Shown here one piece after another: positions 1-11,003 of a DNA stretch of 64,000 nt. The translations under genes and the position numbers were made by a program. The stretch is from NCBI RefSeq assembly GCF_932526225.1, contig NC_064043.1, positions 7,059,501 through 7,123,500 on the forward strand, in the 5' to 3' direction. Position 1 is the stretch's first letter, and the number at the start of each line of letters is the position of its first letter. A model generated the notes under the pieces. The model worked only from the letters and a program-made list of their open reading frames with translations. It was not told where the DNA came from and ran no database searches. This DNA is from Nematostella vectensis. Its lineage: Eukaryota; Cnidaria; Anthozoa; Actiniaria; Edwardsiidae.

Positions 1-760
1 GTCGAGATTGCGACACGGGTATCCTGAATAACGAAAACCAGGCCCGTACCCAGGGAGGGGGGGGGACGCATCCCCCCACACAACGGCCGAAGGTCCACTT
101 TCGGTTCTCAATAATGCTATTTGTAGATAAAACTATAAAGCATAAGCTAGATCACTCTGGTATGTAGCCAAATCCGACAATAAACGTCTAGTGGAGATAC
201 TGCAGACGCAAAAAAAAAACTCTTTTGTTTTTTCGGGGGTGGTCAGATTTTTATCTGAGAACTCGCCCCTTCCCCCGGGAAAATTAGGTCCACTTTTTTG
301 GGATTTCGCACACCCCCTCCCCAAGAAAAATCCTGGGTATTGGCTTGAAAACACACAGGAGAGCCGGCTCGCAGGCTACGATTGCCCAGCCAGTATTACG
401 TAACCCGGAACTCTGATTAGACAAACGTACGATTCACGCGGCGGCTCACGTGTGTCTAAATTCAAATCTGGTATCTACTGAAGCCCATGAGTATCATGTG
501 GGCCACTCAAGGTTTTCGTTAACAACATCTCACCTTTCGTTCACGACTTTGAACTATTTGCGTCACGACAACTCACTTTGAGTGTCACGACAAAGCACTA
601 TTTGATTATCGCTTAAAACATTGCAGGTTTAGTTCACCATATCGCACTTTGTGTCTCAAAACATCGCACTTTGTGCCTTAAAAAACTCATCATTTTGCCT
701 TTGCTTAAAACATTTCAGTATATCGTTCACGACATTCAACTTTGTGCTTATAACATAGCA
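1..760. other. Non-coding, repeat-rich start of window
   Basis: No gene is seen. The stretch holds poly-G and poly-A runs, a half copy of the foldback end motif near 360-383 (GAGCCGGCTCGCAGGCTA), and degenerate AT-rich repeats built from short phrases such as CACTTTGTG and TCACGACAT from about 530. Open frames here are short and low in complexity. Confidence 0.5.
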
Positions 761-1105
761 CTATTTGTCTATTGCATAAAATATTTGACTTTGTGCTTTA
801 TAACATGGGACTTTGTGTCTTAAAAAATCTCGCGATTTACCGAATGCGCAAATCATTTCAGGTTTTGTCTATTGCATAAAATATTTCACTTTGTGCTTCA
901 TAACATGGTACTTTGTGTCTTAAAAAATCTCGCGATTTACCGAATGCGCAAATCATTTCAGGTTTTGTCTATTACATAAAGTATTTAACTTTTTGCTTTA
1001 TAACACGGTACTTCGTGTCTTTAAAAATATTGCGATTTGCCGGATGGCCGAATAATTTCAGTTTTTGTCTATGCATAAAATATTTAACTTTGAGCTTTAG
1101 AACTT
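761..1105. repeat. 100-bp tandem repeat, about 3.4 copies
   Basis: The phrase TTTTGTCTATTGCATAAA recurs with starts near 761, 861, 961 and 1061, so the period is exactly 100 bp. Each unit also carries ACTTTGTGCTT, a TCTCGCGATTT block and AATCATTTCAG. A single diverged copy lies at about 1876-1945, so the family is dispersed as well as tandem. No coding role is visible. Confidence 0.75.
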
Positions 1106-2085
1106 CATTTCACAAATTTGAAGAGAATTTTCAAATAACTGGATTCTATACGAATGACCTGTGAGCTCCCTACAAGGACTAATAACTAAACAGAACTTCA
1201 GGACAGGCCAAGGAAAAGAAGCCTTAGCGATACGGGATCAAAGGCTGAACTGGTTGAGAGCTCGCTCGAGCTTTATTCAGTGTTCTACAGATGCAGGTAC
1301 CTTTAGCTCGCCTTGCGGGACTAAGGCCCCAATGATAACTCTACATCGGAAGCCTCTCCTCCAAACGATAAATCACGGCATTTGACTTTGTTTATAACTT
1401 AGGCGGCTCATCGCATTAATACTAATAATATCTAACTTTTTTTGACAATCATTTACAGCATTCCATAATATCTTAGGCAACGACTCACAATGGGTCGCAA
1501 TGCTGAACTTTTGACTTTTTCTTATCAACAATGCTATTTATTTCACTGAGCTTTATGGCTTATAATCTTGGTTTAGTATTTATATTTACTTATATATCTC
1601 AATTTAAGCTCAGGATTTCGCAATTACGTTTCTAGTCTATTTGCAAAGCATGCTGGTCTATGTAGAAAAAAACTCACTTTTTGCAAACGCACTTTGTGCT
1701 TCACGAGATTGCACTTTTTGCGTTACGACATTGGACTTTTTGCACAACGACATGTGACTATTTGTCACACACGATTGGATGTTTAAGCTTGCGTCATGGC
1801 ACATTATGCAAATCGCCAACAACATCTGACTCTTGGCGTCACGACATGAGACAATTTGCTTCAAAACATTTCAGTTTTTGTCCATTGCATAAAATATTCA
1901 ACTTTGTGTCTAAAAAAATCTCGCGATTTGCCGAATGGCGACTCACGCATGACTAATTGCTAATCACACAACAACAATAACTAAGCTCGATCAATGTTCA
2001 TGGCAATATCGTTGTTGGGAGTGGATTGCACATTGTCCCCTCCCCCTCAAAAAAGAATTTGCTCATCATCACAGAGGAAGCTATT

Positions 2086-2161
2086 TAGCCTGCTAGTCGG
2101 CTCTCCAGAGTTTCGGGATTCCCCCTTCTACAGGAATCCCGAAACCCCGGCTAGCAGGCTA
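2086..2161. repeat. Foldback palindrome with TAGCCTGCTAG ends
   Basis: The left arm (TAGCCTGCTAGTCGG, then TTTCGGGATTCC) is complementary to the right arm (GGAATCCCGAAACC, then GGCTAGCAGGCTA). The loop is short. The outer ends are shared with the palindromes at 2410-2490 and 23770-23948, while the inner arms differ. Confidence 0.8.
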
Positions 2162-2206
2162 GAAACTAGTCCGATTCATTCTGGTTATTTAGGTTTTAGC
2201 GTAAAG

Positions 2207-2317
2207 TACCCTGGGTACCAGAGGCTCGGGCTCCAAGCTTCACTCACAGAGCCGCGAACTGGTGACAACGAGGCGGGCAGTAACCGAGTGAAGCTCGAGC
2301 CTCTGGTATCCAGGGTA
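2207..2317. repeat. Foldback palindrome with TACCCTGGGTACCAGAGGCT ends
   Basis: The left arm at 2207-2235 and the right arm at 2290-2317 are inverted copies, reading out to TACCCTGG on both sides. About 55 bp of loop lies between. A single arm of the same family lies at 16933-16955. Confidence 0.7.
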
Positions 2318-2409
2318 AGCGTTTAGAGACGCCTGCGCAGGAGGCTAGGGTTAAACACAGGTCTGGAGCAATGAAAAACGCCTGCAAGTACGCCAGAAGG
2401 GAGCATCCC

Positions 2410-2490
2410 TAGCCTGCTAGCCGGCTCTCCGGAGATTCGGGATCCCTGTGGCGAGAGAAAGGGATCCCGAATCTCCGGAGAGCCGGCTAG
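2410..2490. repeat. Foldback palindrome with TAGCCTGCTAGCCGG ends
   Basis: The arms are nearly perfectly complementary (CTCTCCGGAGATTCGGGATCCC against its reverse complement), with a loop of about 15 bp. The right arm stops at CCGGCTAG, so the last bases of the end motif are missing there. Confidence 0.8.
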
Positions 2491-2499
2491 AGCATCCCC

Positions 2500-3100
2500 A
2501 CACCATACCTCTTTGCGTACATTGTTTTCTTTATAAGAACATCTATTTTTCAGTTGTTTAGGATCATTATAACAGTAAAGAAATGATAAATATTAATTAA
2601 GGTCGCTTGAACAAAATTTGCATATTTAGAACGCAAAATGTTTTTGTTATTCGCATTGGTAAAATCTCAGGCTTAACGTTCTTATAAAAAGGTTCATATA
2701 AAACAAAAAAAGGAGTGTACTCTCAAAGACCGCTAGGACTTTGCATGACAACAAATCATCCTTTATATACATTCTTAGACATTAATCATGAGCTTTTGAA
2801 AATTAGGCAAACTCCGGAGAGCTATAAAGACTACAGGCAAGCTGTAGAAAAACTAGATGGTCTGCGTAGGCTTGGTGTAGACAAGGTATGAATCAACACA
2901 AGGTTAAAAAGGTATGTTAAACGCCTCTGTGAGTGGTTGCGTTATAGGTATTTCTGCTCCATAAGCTCATTTTTCATAATTTTTTTAATAATACTTTTTA
3001 AGGATTTTTCGTCTCTATTCTTCTCTACTACCTTGAGAATTCCTGATGTAAACATCTATTCCACTAGTATCCAATTTAACACAGACACTGACATGAAAGA
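2500..3100. other. Gene-free stretch downstream of the bZIP gene
   Basis: AT-rich DNA without a supported gene or clear repeat. Confidence 0.4.
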
Positions 3101-3104
3101 TATT

Positions 3105-3110
3105 TTTATT
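3105..3110 (-). other. Polyadenylation signal of the bZIP gene
   Basis: AATAAA on the minus strand, about 240 nt beyond the stop codon of the bZIP reading frame. It is a fitting 3' end signal; the exact cleavage site cannot be seen. Confidence 0.5.
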
Positions 3111-3348
3111 TAAGTCATAGTAGCATGCAATGGAAAATGAAAATTGCATATTGTTTCTCTCAAATCAATAAATATCTACATCTACTTGTTAGGTACTATA
3201 GCATCCAAAGACTGTACACTTTACACATACCAAGCTTGAGCAAGGGACCTCACTATATCTACCTTGTAACCATCACCCCCCCCCCCCCCCCCCCCTTAAA
3301 ATCCTCTATATGATACATGGCCCAAATACATGAAAAAAAGTCATAAAG

Positions 3349-5092
3349 TCATCTAAGCTTATTCTCAAGCCTTGCAATCATCTTTTTCAGTTTATTTACT
3401 TCTTTGTTCAAGTCTGAATTCTCCTTTTCAAGAGTTAGAGTCTTTTGCATTGCTTCAATCTCTCTTTGGCGCTTGGCTTCACGGGAGCGCTTGGCTGCCA
3501 GATTATTTTTCATTCTTTTCTCAATATATTTTTGGTCCTTATCTCTGCCATATGCTGAGACTGCCTTAGTATTTGTCCGTCGTTTTTTAGTGGGCACAGG
3601 AACATATTCCTCATCACTATCATCATCATCATCATCATCTGGTTCATCATCACTAACCCTACAATAATTGTGATCCTCAACTTTCATATGAATAGGAGGG
3701 ACAGGAATATTTTTTGATTGTTTCTTTGTAGATTTTTGTGTTTTGGGCACTGTAGTTGTGGTGGGTGAACTTTCTGCTCTGTTTTCTGTGGTTAATTCTT
3801 CTGTGGTTGTAAAAGTCTTTATTGCTAGATCTTCAGAGAGTGTGACCCCTTCTAAAGACAGATCTAAAATTGAGGGGGACAATAATATGTCATTTCCACC
3901 TGGAATGATATCAGCCTGGCTTGGTGGCTTGTTAAGAAGCTGGTCAAAGGAGCTATCCACAGAATCCAAGAAGTTCAGATCAAGATCTGGATATTTTTCA
4001 ATCTGCTTTGTTGTGTTCTCTTCGATGTGTTCATGGCAGTTGCAATTACAGCAATGCTTGTTCTGTTTTTCATACTTAATTTTAATGAAGGGATTATAAG
4101 TTGGTCCGCCTTGGAGAATGGATTCTCCTAACTTGATCGCTTCACTCTCATCCATCAACAATTCACTTGATTCACATGAAAAGCCTGATGCATCAGAGCA
4201 ATCACTACCCCCAGGGGATGACAAGCCACTGTCATACAAATCATAGGATGGGATCCCGAAGTCTATAATAAAATAAAAAGGCAAGTTAGAACATATTGAG
4301 AACCATCTCTTTCTTAACAAGATGCTTATAATCTAGACGAAGCATGGCACTTACAAGCACATGGCATATTAAAAAGAATTCCTTTTAACCCACCCCCCCC
4401 CCCCCCCCGCCAATTAACTGAATATAAACCCTAACCTCACCAAATTGTGAAACCAAAAATTCTGCTCTTTTCTAAAAGCATTAAGCTGTATTTCTTCGAT
4501 TCTTAAATGTCTGGTGGTTTTTGTTATCATGTCAGCCCTTCCACTCATAAAATAGTTCTTTCCGAACTAGACAAGTCATTGTGACTCAGCATCCAGCCCC
4601 CTCCTCTCCCCCCTAAAATTGTCTACATTGCGTTAACTCCACTTCAAATCCATTGTTTACCGCGACGGATTTTTTTTTTTTAAATTACCGTACCTGACCC
4701 TTAAACGCCTACAAATTTTAGTCAGCATTTTAGTTGGCGGAATGCGATTACTATAATTATTCAGCTCTGTTTGTAGAGGTGTAGAGAATTCATGTGGAGA
4801 AAAACTGATTGCAACGTAAAGAAACAAAATAACAAATATTGTATATCTCTGGAAGCTAATAGTTTTCTTCGTGTTATTAAATTTCTTATTAAAAGTCACT
4901 TTCTAAATTTATGTCCAAGTGTAAAAATAGCGCGACCGAGGGAGTATACCATTTCCTATCCTGCCGAAACAAATACTATGAGGCCATTAACAAAATAACG
5001 ATGCGGCCAAAATAAAAAAAGTACTCCTAAAATACTTTTTTGCAGCTAAGAGCGTATCCCTTACCAAATTCGGAAGTGCCTAAAATATCCAT
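3349..5092 (-). CDS. PAR/HLF-type bZIP transcription factor
   Basis: A nuclear DNA-binding protein of 313 aa, encoded by two exons: 5092-5065 (28 nt) and 4262-3349 (914 nt). The first exon reads MDILGTSEF plus one base and ends at GTAAGG. The second starts after a TTATTTTATTATAG acceptor, and the join is in phase. The last 65 residues are a classical basic region (KDQKYIEKRMKNNLAAKRSR) followed by a leucine zipper that ends the protein. The KDxKY...RRxKNNxAAKRSR pattern is typical of PAR bZIP factors (HLF, TEF, DBP) and NFIL3, which bind TTAYGTAA sites. Upstream are acidic and Ser/Thr-rich stretches, a run of seven Asp in DDEPDDDDDDDSDEE, and a small Cys/His patch (HCCNCNCHEH). The start was chosen because exon 1 lies just below a TATA box and the phase fits. 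The exact orthologue (PAR versus C/EBP-like) is open. Confidence 0.85.
4386..4408. repeat. Poly-C tract in the bZIP intron
   Basis: A run of C inside the single intron (4263-5064) of the bZIP gene. Similar runs of C or G occur near 3271-3294, 5901-5912, 26787-26800, 26884-26904 and 22607-22632. Confidence 0.8.
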
Positions 5093-5182
5093 TCGTAAAA
5101 TTACAGGATTACTGTTTTGTAGGGTACTTCGACAGAGAGCACTTGCATTTCAACTGGAACTGAAATCTCACGCGCGCTTCGC

Positions 5183-5190
5183 TTTATATA
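5183..5190 (-). promoter_or_regulatory. TATA box of the bZIP gene
   Basis: TATATAAA on the minus strand, about 91 nt upstream of the ATG at 5092. This would place the transcription start near 5155 and give a short 5' UTR. Confidence 0.6.
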
Positions 5191-5198
5191 TGAATCCG

Positions 5199-5241
5199 CA
5201 CGTGAGTGTCTACGCTGGTCCAGTGACTTACGTTACGTAAC
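5199..5241 (-). promoter_or_regulatory. E-box and D-box upstream of the bZIP TATA box
   Basis: CACGTG at 5199-5204 lies 8 bp upstream of the TATA box. GTTACGTAAC at 5232-5241 is a perfect palindromic match to the RTTAYGTAAY site that PAR bZIP proteins bind. A further CACGTG lies at 5608-5613. The motifs are read directly from the sequence; their use in clock control and self-regulation is inferred. Confidence 0.5.
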
Positions 5242-5249
5242 TAGTCCGG

Positions 5250-7480
5250 CCCTATGATTGGATGGCTGAAAACTCACCCGGCTACTCACATGGACTGGCT
5301 TCTGATGACCAGCTAGCTCTCGTGTACCGGAAATCGCATACTAATTAGCACTAGGATAGGCTAAAACAAAATCGTACTTTTCAGGATTAAAATCACATTA
5401 TTATGACCCATTACCTGAGAAACTTCTCTCAACTTCTCTCATAAAATATAGAGTGCTCTGTGAGAAAAGATGTTGGTTTTGAAGCGAATGTCGTTTTAGA
5501 ACTATCTGCATAAAGTAATTTCCGGTTGTATTATTATATAACGAGACTCATCTGTGCTGATTATATAATCCAAGGGAAAAGAAAACCACAGGTAACCCGC
5601 GTATATTCACGTGGACATTTTAAATGTTTTTGTTAATTCTAATTTACATAATCTATAACTGCATTACATCATTCCTGTTTCAAACTCTTAACAAAATAAA
5701 AACAGCGACACTGTTTTGCTTTTGACTGTTTGTGGATAAAAGCGAAACCGGAACTAGCCCTGTTAGCCCCACGTTAAAACAACTTGAAAATTGTTCCTCA
5801 TAGTCACACAAATAGTTATGTACTGTACTGTAAAAAGTGGAACCCCCATACAGATTTGACGGACACCCTTCTTAGGGAAAGTTCATTTATTATCCCAAGG
5901 GGGGGGGGGGGAAATTTTTTCATAAAAGTAAAAATTAGTGCCCCCCCCCCTTTCAATAAAAAAAATTCATGCCCCCCCTCCAGAAAACCTAAGAAAGAAG
6001 GAGCAAAGGAAGGAACAATAGCCTGCACACAGGCGCTAGTGTGTGGGCCGAGCGAAAAGTTTGTTTGTGTGGGCAGTTTGTTGTGGACGCTTTAGGAGAA
6101 ATCCTCTCCTCCCGCAATACATGGGATTAGCACGTCCAAAACCTCGCGCAACAGGGCTCCTGAACACTCGAAAGGCTAAAAGGCCGATTCAGCACAAAGA
6201 GAGCCTGTTCGCAGGCTATAGGAACAAAAGCGACAATGTCAAAGGAACGCGAGCAAGAGATTAGCTGCAAGCTGGTCAGGAAGTGTAGGGAAAGAATCTA
6301 CTGAAAATATTAATTTAGAAAAAATGAAGGCACTCGAATTCTCAAGGTGCGACTAAATCCAGGTTGTCAACCTGATAAAGGTTGATGCTATATTTGACTA
6401 AGAGGAAGCATAAGGCATTTCGTTCGTCTCCTTGCGAGAAAAGCGAAGCACGAGATGAAAGAAAAGAAAGAGAAAGGACAGCAATTCAGACATTAGGGAG
6501 GATGTTGATAACGAAGAATGAGCGCTTATAGCATCAGACTGTTTTGTTGATAATTTTAAATATGGAACATAAGCGCTTTATTATCATATAGCGGAAAACA
6601 TGAAAATGTAAGGGTGTATACAGGTTTGCCTTGCATAGATAAACGTGGCTAAATACGTATCCTGGACTCCTGGATTGTGCATACAATAAAATACAATACG
6701 ATGCGATGCGATGCGAGGCGAGGCGATACAATCGTGGGAGTCTATGCTTTATGGGATTTTCCTCAAAAGAGTGATTTTCGGTAGTTTTATAGGGTTTCAA
6801 ACATCGTCTCTCACCCTTGCTACTAGAGCCTGCAGACTTTTCTCGCTCAGTGCTACTTAGCTAAAATACCGCGACGAGCGTCACTTGGCGGTACACTATA
6901 TCTTTAGGAACCTAGGGGAGATCCTTCAAGCGTGCTCCCCCCCCCCACCCCCGTTCCCCTACCGCAAATAAAGCGCAAGGAAGAAAATCATGGTACTAAT
7001 ATAATACCAATACAACATCACATCATCAAGCGCTGTTTAGTTTATCTCTCCCTTCCCCTCTCCGGAAAAATGAAGAGGACATTTTTTCCTTTGTATAAAA
7101 TATACACACCTTCGCATCCCATTCACGTAGACAAATCCTGGCTTTTATCCATCTTTGCTGTAAAGTACACCCTATTGTCTTCACGTACAGTTGTTTCGTG
7201 CTCGTTGTCTGTTGCGAATTCAGGTAGGCGATCACCTAAAATATGTATAGCAAAAAAGCGTCTATTACCTTTTGTCGAGGTGCTTACATTAATTAATTTT
7301 GCTTGCATCAGGTCCAAAATGCTAGTTTTATGACGAGAAATAACATATTTCAATCCAGGTCTCTTATTTAGAAGTACAAAGTTATCGTTAAATGCTGAGG
7401 TTCTTTACAGAGTCTGACCAGCAAGATACTTGGGCCAGTCTAAACGGAAACATTGATCATGTTTAAAGGGTGTATATACT
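5250..7480. other. Intergenic stretch, no supported gene
   Basis: It holds poly-G/poly-C blocks (5900-5980), a half foldback motif (GAGCCTGTTCGCAGGCTA at about 6201-6218) and a short GCGAT/GCGAG simple repeat (6698-6726). The open frames here show no recognisable domain and have a composition like the surrounding non-coding DNA. Confidence 0.45.
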
Positions 7481-10092
7481 TCACCAGACTGCACACCCAG
7501 TGCACTCTTCAGGACGGCTGCGCACACAATACAGACCTCACTAGGCGGACTACGCACACGCTACATATATCACTAGGCGGACTGCGCACACGCTACAGAC
7601 CTCACTAGGCGGACTGCGCACACGCTACAGACCTCACTAGGCGGACTGCGCACACGCTACAGACCTCACAAGGTGGACTGCGCACACGCTACCGACCTCA
7701 CTAGGCGGACTGCGCGCACGCTACAGACCTCACTAGGCGGACTGCGCACACAATACAGACCTCACTAGGCGGACTGCGCACACAATACAGTCCTCACTAG
7801 GCGGACTACGCACACGCTACAGACCTCACTAGGCGGACTGCGCACACGCCACAGACCTCACTAGGCGGACTGCGCACACGCTACAGACCTCACTAGGCGG
7901 ACTGCGCACACGCTACAGACCTCACTAGGCGGACTGCGCACACGCTACCGACCTCACTAGGCGGACTGCGCACACGCCAAAGACCTCACTAGGCGGACTG
8001 CGCACACGCTACAGACCTCACTAGGCGGACTGCGCACACAATACAGTCCTCACTAGGCGGACTACGCACACGCTACAGACCTCACTAGGCGGACTGCGCA
8101 CACGCCACAGACCTCACAAGGCGGACTGCACACACGCTACAGACCTCACTAGGCGGACTACGCACACAATACAGACCTCACTAGGCGGACTGCGCACACG
8201 CTACCGACCTCACTAGGCGGACTACGCAACCAATACAGACCTCACTAGGCGGACTGCGCAAACGCTAAAATCCTCAATAGGCGGACTGCGCACACGCTTT
8301 AGACCTCACTAGGAGGACTACGCACACCATACAGACCTCACTAGGCGGACTGCGCACACGCTTTAGATCTCACTAGGCGGACTACGCACACAATACAGAC
8401 CTCACTAGGCGGACTGCGCGCACGCCACAGACCTCACAAGGCGGACTGCACACACGCTACAGACCTCACTAGGAGGACTACGCACACAATACAGACCTCA
8501 CTAGGCGGACTGCGCACACGCTACAGACCTCACTAGGCGGACTGCGCACACAATACAGACCTCACTAGGCGGACTGCGCACACGCTACAGACCTCACAAG
8601 GTGGACTGCGCACACGCTACCGACCTCACTAGGCGGACTGCGCGCACGCTACAGACCTCACTAGGCGGACTGCGCACACAATACAGACCTCACTAGGCGG
8701 ACTGCGCACACAATACAGTCCTCACTAGGCGGACTACGCACACGCTACAGACCTCACTAGGCGGACTGCGCACACGCCACAGACCTCACTAGGCGGACTG
8801 CGCACACGCTACAGACCTCACTAGGCGGACTGCGCACACGCTACAGACCTCACTAGGCGGACTGCGCACACGCTACCGACCTCACTAGGCGGACTGCGCA
8901 CACGCCAAAGACCTCACTAGGCGGACTGCGCACACGCTACAGACCTCACTAGGCGGACTGCGCACACAATACAGTCCTCACTAGGCGGACTACGCACACG
9001 CTACAGACCTCACTAGGCGGACTGCGCACACGCCACAGACCTCACAAGGCGGACTGCACACACGCTACAGACCTCACTAGGCGGACTACGCACACAATAC
9101 AGACCTCACTAGGCGGACTGCGCACACGCTACCGACCTCACTAGGCGGACTACGCAACCAATACAGACCTCACTAGGCGGACTGCGCAAACGCTAAAATC
9201 CTCAATAGGCGGACTGCGCACACGCTTTAGACCTCACTAGGAGGACTACGCACACCATACAGACCTCACTAGGCGGACTGCGCACACGCTTTAGATCTCA
9301 CTAGGCGGACTACGCACACAATACAGACCTCACTAGGCGGACTGCGCGCACGCCACAGACCTCACTAGGCGGACTGCGCACATGCTACAGACCTCACTAG
9401 GCGGACTGCGCACACAATACAGACCTCACTAGGCGGACTACGCACACGCTACAGACCTCACTAGGCGGACTGCGCACACGCTACAGACCTCACTAGGCAG
9501 ACTACGCACACCATACAGACCTCACTAGGCGGACTGCGCACACGCTACAGACCTCACTAGGCGGACTGCGCACACGCTACAGACCTCACTAGGCGGACTG
9601 CGCACACAATACAGACCTCACTAGGCGGACTGCGCACACGCTACAGACCTCACTAGGCGGACTGCGCACACAATACAGACCTCACTAGGCGGACTGCGCA
9701 CACGCTACAGACCTCACTAGGCGGACTGCGCACACGCTACAGACCTCACTAGGCGGACTGCGCACACGCTACAGACCTCACCAGGCGGACTGCGCACACA
9801 ATACAGACCTTACTAGGCGGACTGCGCACACAATACAGACCTCACTAGGCGGACTGCGCACACGCTACATATATCACTAGGCGGACTGCGCACACGCTAC
9901 AGTCCTCACTAGGCGGACTGCGCACACGCTACAGACCTCACTAGGCGGACTACGCACACGCTACAGACCTCACTAGGCGGACTACGCACACAATACAGAC
10001 CTCACTAGGCGGACTGTGCACACGCTACAGACCTCACTAGGCGGACTGCGCACACGCTACAAACCCACCAGTTGGGCTGCCCACACGCTAGA
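7481..10092. repeat. 32-bp satellite array with 928-bp higher-order repeat
   Basis: About 80 head-to-tail copies of a 32-bp unit (GCGGACTGCGCACACGCTAC plus AGACCTCACTAG). Variants carry ACAAT for CGCTA, ACTACGC for ACTGCGC, and rare changes such as ACAAGG or TTTAGATCT. Five rare variants recur at exactly 928 bp (29 units): ACAAG at 7668/8596, ACAGTC at 7787/8715 and 8043/8971, AAACG at 8260/9188, ATCT at 8367/9295. So 7645-8440 and 8573-9368 are copies of one block. There are no spacers between units, so this is not a CRISPR array. Confidence 0.95.
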
Positions 10093-10489
10093 CTGACTTT
10101 TTTTTAGTTCTAGTGAGTTTTCATTTTTGGTAAGATTTCTAAAACATCTATCATTTCCCTTTGTGCAGGCAGCTGGATGCGATGTTTGGTAGTACAACTA
10201 TTATCAGCAATCTTATTTTGACATACACGTATTTCAAATAAAGTTGCACTTGAGAATCCATGTGTCGTAACCCGGGGTGATTCATGGGAAGCATTTTAAT
10301 GGCTGAAGCAAACTTCAAGCATTGGGTTACATATCACATAAAACTAGTTCAAATAGCCTAAGCATCATCATGTAATAATCTCATAGTTGAATATAATTTT
10401 GGTAAATTGTAATACAACCAATGGAAGATGCAAAGAGCACACACACATAAGCAGACTTTCAAAACAGTTTCAGCTTGTAAACAGTTCTC

Positions 10490-10495
10490 TTTATT
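10490..10495 (-). other. Candidate polyadenylation signal of the CP2-like gene
   Basis: AATAAA on the minus strand, about 510 nt beyond the stop codon at 11004-11006. Confidence 0.35.
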
Positions 10496-11003
10496 TTTTT
10501 ACATTTTTTTTAGTACAAAACTATATATTTTGAAAGCATATTCAATTATTTGTGTCTTTTATGATCAAGATCAATCCTGACATTTTTTTCTACAAAACTT
10601 GATGTCTGATACAAACTGACAAACCAAAATGGCAAAGGTTTTTTTTTTAAATGCCATTTTTAACTTGAAGCAAATACTGGAGTAACCCTACAGTCAGGAT
10701 ATTCTTTAAAAATTAATGTGATTTCAAATAAATATATATCTTCTACCAAATAAAAGTCACTAGATTAAAACCTTTTTTCATTGCCATCTTGTCAACAGTA
10801 TTGAACCAAATTCAAAGTGGCTTTGCACCCACATCGTTTTACTTTGCGCAGTGTCTCAAAGCATGAACTGGTCTTTTGCTTGAGAATTAAACAGCTTGGT
10901 ATCCTGTTTTCTGTCTTGGCAGGCATATCTGGACTGGCACTACATGATAGTATTCGGATAAGCCCAAATAAGGAAATCTTCCATTCCAAATTGGCTCCCA
11001 TCA

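Noticed and set aside
7481-10092. CRISPR-like appearance of regularly spaced repeats
   Set aside because: The 32-bp units are contiguous with no unique spacers, and the DNA is eukaryotic; it is a satellite.
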